From Hyaloperonospora brassicae (lineage: Eukaryota > Oomycota > Peronosporomycetes > Peronosporales > Peronosporaceae): 64,000 nt of DNA. Location of the stretch: positions 186,001 through 250,000 of the forward strand of contig CANTFL010001465.1 in the NCBI GenBank assembly GCA_947650285.1. The letters are read 5' to 3'. The notes under the pieces are model-generated. The model worked only from the letters and a program-made list of their open reading frames with translations. It did no database searches and had not been told where the DNA came from. This document shows, piece by piece, positions 57,557 through 64,000 of this stretch. Positions within the stretch are counted from its first letter, which is position 1; every line of letters begins with the position of its first letter. The position numbers and the translations under genes were made by a program.

Positions 57557-59119
57557 ATGCCCTGGAATGCCCACAAGAATCCAGCGGGTCCCATCCGCGC
57601 GCCCGCCATCGCAGCGGCCGTCCGTCTCCAGCAGCAACAGCAACAACTGACTCATGACGAAGACACGGTCACCTGGAAGCGCTCGTTGCGTGTAGTAGAA
57701 CTAGAGGACTTACCGCTCTCTCGCAATGACCTCGCGACGTTGCGACACTGCGCTCTGGTGCATCCGGACGATTTCCCTACTGAAGCCGCTGCAAAAAGAG
57801 TGGACGGAGCAGCGCTTGTATACCCGCGCGCCCACGTGCAGTTTGTGGTGGCTGTTCATGTGCACGAGGCAGTCCCAGTCGGATCGATCGCGTTGTCGCA
57901 GCCACAAGAGATTAATCTGGAGCTCTGCAAGTTCCAGACCGAGACGTGGACACTCTTCACAGAACACGTGCCTACAATTCGGGCTGTATCAATTGAAATA
58001 CGTCCCATGGAGAAAGGAAGAGACGATGAACATGACGAGAACGAGGACGAGGGTGGCAGTGAGACGATGCGGACCGAGAGATTGACTGCATCGGCTCCAC
58101 ATGAGTCGTCTGCTGCGGCTCTTGATGCTGTTCCGATTGTGATGGATGCAAACGAGTTTGCAGTAGCGTTTGCCACGTATACGTGGCAACGTGTGCTGAC
58201 CGAGAACGAGCTACTTGTGATGTCGTACAAAGACGGTCGCCGTTATTTTGTTCGGGTGCTCGAAATCCATGCAGTCGATAACAATGAGACGGAGTTCACG
58301 ATGCCGGACTCGTATCGTGGTCGCGTCGACGAAGACGTGATCGTCTGTGTGTCGTCGGAGAGAGGTCAGTCGAAAACGTTTGAGCTACAGAATGCGACAT
58401 CTGTGGACTCGGCCAGTCTCGCGTCAATGCGCTCGGACGTTGTGACAGTGATCACGAACGACGAAGAGGAGTTTCCGGTCAAGAAGAAATTGCTGTTTCC
58501 GTGTATCAAGCTATCGTCTGCGGTGCTTTCGGGGAAAGGTGTGCACAAGGATGCTTTATCTACGATCGAGGTGGACGTGGATTGCTGTACGTTCGATCGA
58601 GTGCTTTTGTATTTAGAGCACGAAGCGCGCAATGACGGCACAACGTTTCAATTCGATCCCTCATTCACGGAAGATCTTTTAAACGCAGCGATAACGGTGG
58701 GTTGCATTGGTCTGCAGGAAGTGTGTCAAAAACGCTTTGGCGAGTTCGAGACGCGTGTGCGTAAGGAAGCGATTCGATGGGAGGAAGTTGTTCACCGAAA
58801 TGGATCCGGCGAAGTGTGGCTCGTCATGCAAGGAATGGTGCTCGACATCACGCGGTGGATCCCAGAACACCCAGGCGGGTCGGAGTTGATCGCTCAGGAA
58901 GCCATGAACGTAGACTCGACAATTATGTTTGAGATTTACCACGCAAGTCGTCAGTCGTTTCGCTACCTTCAGCAGTTCTACATTGGTGAGCTATCCGAGT
59001 TTGACATTGCTACAATGCCAAGACCGAGAGAACAGCCGTCGGAAGCCTTTTTGCACGAGCTGCAGCAATATACGGCGTGGCGTGTCAAGCCGCGGGAGCA
59101 AACGTTCAAGAGCTTTTAG
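57557..59119 (+). CDS. Three-part fusion: Cdc48-N/Ufd1-like, Skp1/BTB-like, cytochrome b5
   Basis: A 520-aa single-exon protein. Residues about 40-260 resemble the substrate-binding N-domains of Cdc48/Ufd1-type proteins (double-psi-like start WKRSLRVVELEDLPLSRND, later ANEFAVAFATYTWQRVLTEN), interrupted by an acidic loop (DDEHDENEDEGGSE). Residues about 295-410 match Skp1/BTB folds (VVTVITNDEEEFPVKKKLL.., LLNAAITVGCIGLQEVCQ). Residues about 415-495 are a cytochrome b5 domain: VWLVMQGMVLDITRWIPEHP + GG with both haem histidines (HPGG and IYHASRQS), then YIGEL. This suggests a redox- or haem-linked ubiquitin adaptor, inferred from domains only. The N-domain call is the weakest; Skp1-like and b5 are firm. 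Confidence 0.8.
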   Translation: MPWNAHKNPAGPIRAPAIAAAVRLQQQQQQLTHDEDTVTWKRSLRVVELEDLPLSRNDLATLRHCALVHPDDFPTEAAAKRVDGAALVYPRAHVQFVVAVHVHEAVPVGSIALSQPQEINLELCKFQTETWTLFTEHVPTIRAVSIEIRPMEKGRDDEHDENEDEGGSETMRTERLTASAPHESSAAALDAVPIVMDANEFAVAFATYTWQRVLTENELLVMSYKDGRRYFVRVLEIHAVDNNETEFTMPDSYRGRVDEDVIVCVSSERGQSKTFELQNATSVDSASLASMRSDVVTVITNDEEEFPVKKKLLFPCIKLSSAVLSGKGVHKDALSTIEVDVDCCTFDRVLLYLEHEARNDGTTFQFDPSFTEDLLNAAITVGCIGLQEVCQKRFGEFETRVRKEAIRWEEVVHRNGSGEVWLVMQGMVLDITRWIPEHPGGSELIAQEAMNVDSTIMFEIYHASRQSFRYLQQFYIGELSEFDIATMPRPREQPSEAFLHELQQYTAWRVKPREQTFKSF

Positions 59120-62100
59120 TTGTGCCGACTTACATCCGGGACATGGTTAACGACAGGGTAAACAGTGAGCAAGTCATTTACTTTTTTACCAACTACGATA
59201 CCACACTGAAGGAGGAAAGAAGGATAGTGTCGGGGATGGCACTGTATCCTCCAAAGCATGAGACTTGAGCAGCAGTCCATTTCTATTGCGTGTTTTCCAG
59301 CATCTACGAAGCTAAGCTGTCGCGTTCACTAGCAGATGATGTTTGTTCTGCGCACCGCCAACATGATCCAAAGCGCCTGGAGAAACGATGGCACATAGTG
59401 GCTGCGAGAATGGGATACCCGGAAAGTTTCCTTTTTTGAATAAAAACAATGCTGCTGCGCACGGTGATTGCTTGGTAGCGATAGCGCCTCGCAGACCGAA
59501 TTATGAATTTTATCATTTCGCAGGTTATTGGTGCAAGTCTGGACTACGTGATTCGTAGGGCACATATTTATTACCAATTCCAGAAGCACAGGATAACCGA
59601 GTTGTAACGTTCCTACTTGAGCTGCTATAGAACTTTCCATTAAGCTTCGCCGTGATAAGTCTGAACCCCCACTTGGTTATCAAACGGCGCGTCCGCCTAG
59701 CTCTTTCGGCGGCCGCTAAGTATAAATTGTAAGCTGTCATTCGCAAGGTCAATATAACTTTGTAAAATGCAGACTTTTTGTTTTTCAACGGAAACCCCAC
59801 TCAAACCACATGTCGAAGAAGATACATTTAGTCCGCGGATTCCTGCAGAGTACCCGGGGTACTCCGCGTGTACGATGGGCTCATACTCCTCAGAGGAACC
59901 ACAATCCTCATTGCGCAATGGGACTTTTCGACCTAGTGGGGCGTCTAGCCCACCCAACTATCCTCACCCGGGGGTGCGGGTTGGCAGGGCGGCCATTACA
60001 TGTCAAGGGTAGCATGGGTGGTAGGTGCATTGCAAATGTCAAGTTGGAGATTGCGGAGGCCATTATTTACGGCTCGGTGACTTTCCTGGGATACATCGAG
60101 CCGGGAGCAGGCATCACGAAGGAGTTCACTCTTTTCGGTATTGGTGGACTTGCCTGCGACAGAGGCCACAGTATACCCATGTTGTCATCTTCCTCCTCTG
60201 CCTCATTTTTCAGGCAGCCACCGACGAGCGCATGTCAGTGATTGGTCGACTTCATACATGTGACAGGTCTCTCGAGGCCCGTCACAACCAACCGCATGTT
60301 GCAGATGGTAGCAACGATACAGCCGCTGCGATGGTATCGGCATATATCGGCTGGGTCCTGGGCGTCATGCTTGGCGGAATCAGCTGTGCCTGGACATTAA
60401 TTGACTCCAGATCATGCGTGATATGCGGTGGGGCATAGTCGATCAAAAAACTGGTTTTTTCTGTTTTTACAGGATTTTCTGTTTCTCTGAGAAGAAATAT
60501 ACAATATCAGAAATAATCGGGAGCACAAGTTATTATTTTTAGCTCATCACGTACCATCCTTGTTTTATCCACATTTGCAGACGGTGTCCATTGGTAAGCC
60601 GGCTTGTCCAGGGAGAAAGTTGGGACTCTCTGGTTGTCTAAGCAGATTCGCTTGCTAGATCCAACAAGTGAACTTTCTATATGTACGATACACAAGAAAC
60701 CCGACAATATTTAACCTCTGTCCAGTTATGGAACGCGTCATCCTCCGTACCCATAACTTACCGGGGGGACTCCCCGTACATTGAAGTGTCAGGCACGACG
60801 AGCGGTTGGCACAGACGAGCCAAATAGTTCGTATCGAAAAGAGCAGTTGGCACGATCGAGGAGGTGCACTGCAAATCGATGTCTGCAGGCTTCAACACGA
60901 TGACGACATTGCGACAGACGTTACTGAGCTTGACCATGGAGTTTGAGGCCGCCGGGTATGTTTGGCAGCAAAGCGACCTCTTCGTACAACTGTCGGACCG
61001 TACAAGTCCTACGATTAGTAGTGTCCAGTCGTGCTGCAGCGAGAGCAAAGCGCGAGTGAATACAACAAAACCGGTGGCTTGCATTAGACCATAGCTCATG
61101 CATCTTTGTCTGGAGGATGACATCTTTGAGATATTCCAGTCATGATGCTGACATCGGCCATCTTTCGACGCCGAAGCAAAGAGAATCCGCCGCCAGGTAA
61201 CGGCGACAATGGTGGACCGCATACTCCTCGCTTGAGCGTGCACGTCAGCCAAGCGTTTGTGCCGAGCTCTCATTTACGTCGTGGCGAATTGGACATGGAT
61301 CCGACAACTTTACTGCAAAAATAGACGCACGGATTGAGACCGGACAGCAGCAAACCATTTGCGCGCAAGAAGTCCGGATACGACTGTCAGGGACTGGACA
61401 AGTGCGTGCAGTCGAAAGTAGAGAGGCTCTGCCTGTCGATCGAACGGCTCACCACGTGGTCCAAGATGTCTGCAAGCATATCTAAGTTAACTGCCCAAAG
61501 CCGGTGATGAGAGACTTCAAACTTGTGTGTGGTAAGCCGCATGCAGCAATGTCCGTGGATGTGTAGATTCAGTTGCCCGACCTTGCACCTCCGGTTGGAT
61601 CCTAGCCAAGATGATGGCCGCGAGCGGGACCGACTCACCTGAGACGCACGTTGCCGAAGCAACGAAGCATAGCATATGGACTCTGTTCGCACTGGTGAAT
61701 AGCCCCACACTCGCCTTTTGCGCGCCCATCGGACACCGAGTGCGCGACCGCCTGGCGCGTCGACAACCTCCAGTCATGATGTCTGCCCGCGTCGGTCGTG
61801 CGGGCGGGTCGCTCGAGACAGCGTTATCTCCGATTTAGCTTCCGCCAAAGGGAGCTGCCTGCCTGAGTTGAGGGGCTGAGCCACGCTAGGACTGACTGGC
61901 TTGAGCTGGACTGACTTAGGTTGGGAAGGTATCCGATCGAAAGCTTTGCCTGGTCGCAAACCTGCTTCGATCGAGCACGCGCCTCTGCATGTCAGAAACG
62001 CAACGCGAGCGATGGGCGCGCTGGCTCAACTATACATCGCGCGAGCTGTCTCGGCGCCGCCTGACAACAAATCCAAAAGCGATTTCATCCGCTCCGGTTG

Positions 62101-63065
62101 CCGAAACAAAGCACTGTCCCGGAGCTCAACGAGCTGCGGTGGACAGACTTGACCGCTCTCTCACGGGGCGCTGCACTTCGACCGTAACTGTTTGCCCGGT
62201 CGCCCCAACGCCGATCGCTGTGAAACTGCACCATCGGATGAGTTGATGGCGTGACTTGATCCCAACTTCAATCGGTCGCTCCTCACGTGCCGTCCATTGA
62301 GCTACAAAGGACACGCACAGTACGAGGCGTTTTCGAAGCGTGGTTAGCATGTGTTTCGCAACGAGCTTCAAGTACGCGTACGCTGTCTGTTACGTCTGGG
62401 CTCTATCTGTAACACTCGTACGAAGCTCGTCGGTAGTTATCAGAGAGCACGTCGAGGCGGGTTGACTGGCCAAGTCGACTTGCCTGTTTCAGAATGTGTC
62501 CGTGGCTAACGTCGTTTGGTCTGCAGAGAGCAGCAAAAGGGCGATAGGTGGTTGCGTGTCGCAGCAACAATGGCCAGCGCGATCGACCGAGCGCGTCTGG
62601 CTCCTCTGCGTTTCGATTACGGGATGGGGAAGGACGGACCGTGCCCCCATTGGGCAAAGCGCTCCATTGTCAGGCCCCAAGTGAGGGGCCGAATGCGTTC
62701 AGCGGTGCTGCTGCTGTTCACTGCTTCGGACTATTTTTTTCCACGCCGCGCTGACTCGCGTGCTTTGTCGATTCTGACCAACCGCAAACGCCATTCACTC
62801 GTTCGTTCGGTCGTTCGCTAACGGGCGGTAGCACGAATTAGCCCGCGCGGCTGTCGCATTGTCTTCTTGTCTTGAGAAAAGAGAGCTCCGGCGACTTTTT
62901 TCGGTCAAGTCGGTTAATCCGCCGGTCGATCAACAATCCGTCCGTCAAATCGGCAGTCAGTCAGTCAGTCAGTCAAATCGTCAGTCCGTCCGTCAGTCGA
63001 CCGAGCCATTTGCCAATTCGACACGTTCCACGGAGACAACCGCCGACTGAAAGTAATACTGCAAC
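59120..63065. other. Unassigned 3.9 kb; scattered exon-like frames only
   Basis: No family was recognised. Possible coding pieces are 59810-60180 on plus (ANVKLEIAEAIIYGS.., GAGITKEFTLFGIGGL), followed by a pyrimidine-rich acceptor-like site near 60213, and 60214-60438 (MVSAYIGWVLGVMLGGI, one membrane helix). Others are 60864-61094 and 61143-61324 on plus. They could not be joined in phase. A (CAGT)n tract lies at about 62952-62976. Confidence 0.35.
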
Positions 63066-64000
63066 ATGAGCTGCTGGCTTGACGCGTCCGACGTAGCCGT
63101 CCACACGTACCAGATCGTTGACGGCAAGATCTTCTTCGCCGTCGAGCTCACCAACTCGGACGCTGCTGCATCGACGTCCGCATCGTCTCGCAAGGTCTGC
63201 ACGACGTTGCGGTCGTACTCGCAATTTCGACGTCTTCGGAAAACGCTTAGCGAGCGTCTGAACGACCCGCTCGGGCGGCACTACCACCACCAGGTAGCAG
63301 CAGTAGCGCCTTTTCAAGCGCACAAGTGTCAGTGTGCGAGGGGCCACTGCGACTTTGACGCACTGTACCTCTTGCTGCAGTCGCTGCCGTTTCCGTCCCG
63401 TCGGTCGCTTCGATCGACCCTCACAGGACTCGACCACGTGGCCATTAACGCCCGACGCGACGCGCTCGCGGCTTTTGTCACGTCTCTGCAAACGTTCTTT
63501 ACCACGTGCACCGGTGTGACACTGAGGAAGAAGCTGCAGGAGGACAATTGTCTCGTGCTTAGAACGTACGCGAACTTCTTGGGCACAGCAGAGCACTTTG
63601 CGACCGATACGTTGGCAGTTCTTCATCGTCCATTGGCGCTACAGAGCTGGAGACAGCAGTGTGCTGAGCAGATGTTGGGCCAAGACAACTGCGAAGGGGA
63701 AGAGGTGGAGGACGGCGGACGGTTTACAGATAGCGCTCTAGAACAGAGCGAGCACGGCCTTGCTGCCCCACGCGCAGTCGCATGTCGACTTGCAGATGGG
63801 TCGACACTGGTCGCGGGTGAACCACATAGTGCCCCTTTACCCGTTTTGCAAGTCAAGGCCTTGCGAGTCCATACGGTGCAGTCGTTCATGGAGGAGTTCT
63901 GCGACCACGTCTTGTCTCAGTTTGCCAGCGACATTGACGAACTCCACTCGCCTGAGCTTACCACGGCCCGTCGGTGGGAGATTTGTCTCTACGTGGCCTG
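63066..64000 (+). CDS. PX (phox)-domain-like protein, 5' part; runs off the window
   Basis: An uninterrupted frame from the ATG at 63066 to the window edge encodes at least 311 residues (no stop). The N-terminal 150 residues look like a PX lipid-binding domain: TYQIVDGKIFFAVELTNSD, CTTLRSYSQFRRLRKTLSER (the R-R..F/L helix), a Cys-containing insert (CQCARGHCDFDAL), then FPSRRSLRSTL and a helix ending FVTSLQTFFTTCTG. PX domains bind phosphoinositides on endosomes. The rest (EGEEVEDGG.., VQSFMEEFCDHVLSQF) is unassigned. The large antisense frame at 62973-63626 is a composition artefact. The start follows a stop-rich GTCA repeat tract. Confidence 0.65.
   Translation, partial: MSCWLDASDVAVHTYQIVDGKIFFAVELTNSDAAASTSASSRKVCTTLRSYSQFRRLRKTLSERLNDPLGRHYHHQVAAVAPFQAHKCQCARGHCDFDALYLLLQSLPFPSRRSLRSTLTGLDHVAINARRDALAAFVTSLQTFFTTCTGVTLRKKLQEDNCLVLRTYANFLGTAEHFATDTLAVLHRPLALQSWRQQCAEQMLGQDNCEGEEVEDGGRFTDSALEQSEHGLAAPRAVACRLADGSTLVAGEPHSAPLPVLQVKALRVHTVQSFMEEFCDHVLSQFASDIDELHSPELTTARRWEICLYVA

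Noticed and set aside
60758..61273. 171-codon minus-strand frame
   Set aside because: No domain, no plausible splice partners, and a competing plus-strand frame (60864-61094) over the same DNA; left in the unassigned interval.
62973..63626. 217-codon minus-strand frame
   Set aside because: It lies antisense to the PX-like coding frame, is Arg-rich from reversed GC-rich codons and shows no domain.

Overview
The window comes from a plant-parasitic oomycete, most likely a Peronosporaceae species (Phytophthora or downy-mildew lineage). The grounds are: a secreted RxLR/EER-type effector with LWY folds; compact housekeeping genes with 60-120 nt introns using GTRNGT-like donors; genes packed 30-600 bp apart on both strands; and gene islands separated by Gypsy/Copia LTR-retrotransposon sequence. 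No bacterial operon, CRISPR array or convincing tRNA/rRNA was seen. Exon joins given here were inferred by eye from splice consensus, reading phase and family conservation, and phases were checked arithmetically.

Layout. 0-2.35 kb is repeat-rich, with three TGTAACGGGG-ended LTR-like elements, one of which ends 8 bp before the effector start codon (effector 2362-3417). 3.4-5.7 kb holds an unresolved minus-strand spliced gene. 5.7-14.8 kb is a dense island: ENT nucleoside transporter, TSEN2 tRNA endonuclease, cyclin L, a coiled-coil protein, aminopeptidase P and a CE2-type SGNH esterase. 14.8-17.2 kb has simple repeats. An ADP/ATP carrier lies at 17.3-18.2, TRAPPC4 at 20.3-21.1 (intron filled by a CATA microsatellite) and a LysE-family membrane protein at 23.6-25.0 (start codon preceded by about 170 GTA repeats). 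A three-RRM protein (26.8-28.4) and TAF9 (29.5-30.3) close the first half.

30.5-54.4 kb is a repeat island, bracketed by two same-orientation copies of a diverged 1.1 kb repeat. Its centre is one complete Gypsy/chromovirus-like element (33219-44596; both LTRs exactly 1133 bp, GGGG target duplication). The element is almost new by LTR identity, yet its gag-pol is interrupted by stops and by a nested TGTAACGGGG element. Two further diverged LTRs of the same GATC-dense family, Copia pol remains and more TGTAACGGGG elements follow. A single gene, TRM13 (51.0-52.6), sits inside the island. The right end returns to a gene island: IMPACT/YIH1, a mitochondrial-type arginase, a three-part fusion (Cdc48-N/Ufd1-like, Skp1/BTB, cytochrome b5) and the start of a PX-domain-like gene that runs off the window.

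The housekeeping genes do not form one pathway: tRNA splicing and methylation (TSEN2, TRM13), transcription and splicing (TAF9, cyclin L, RRM protein), trafficking (TRAPPC4, PX protein), translation control (IMPACT) and metabolism or transport (arginase, aminopeptidase P, ADP/ATP carrier, ENT, LysE-like). The most unusual signals are the palindrome ladder of the TGTAACGGGG elements, whose hairpins are kept while their sequence changes; the insertion of one such element into the effector leader; the GATC arrays of the Gypsy LTR family; and the Skp1-cytochrome b5 fusion.
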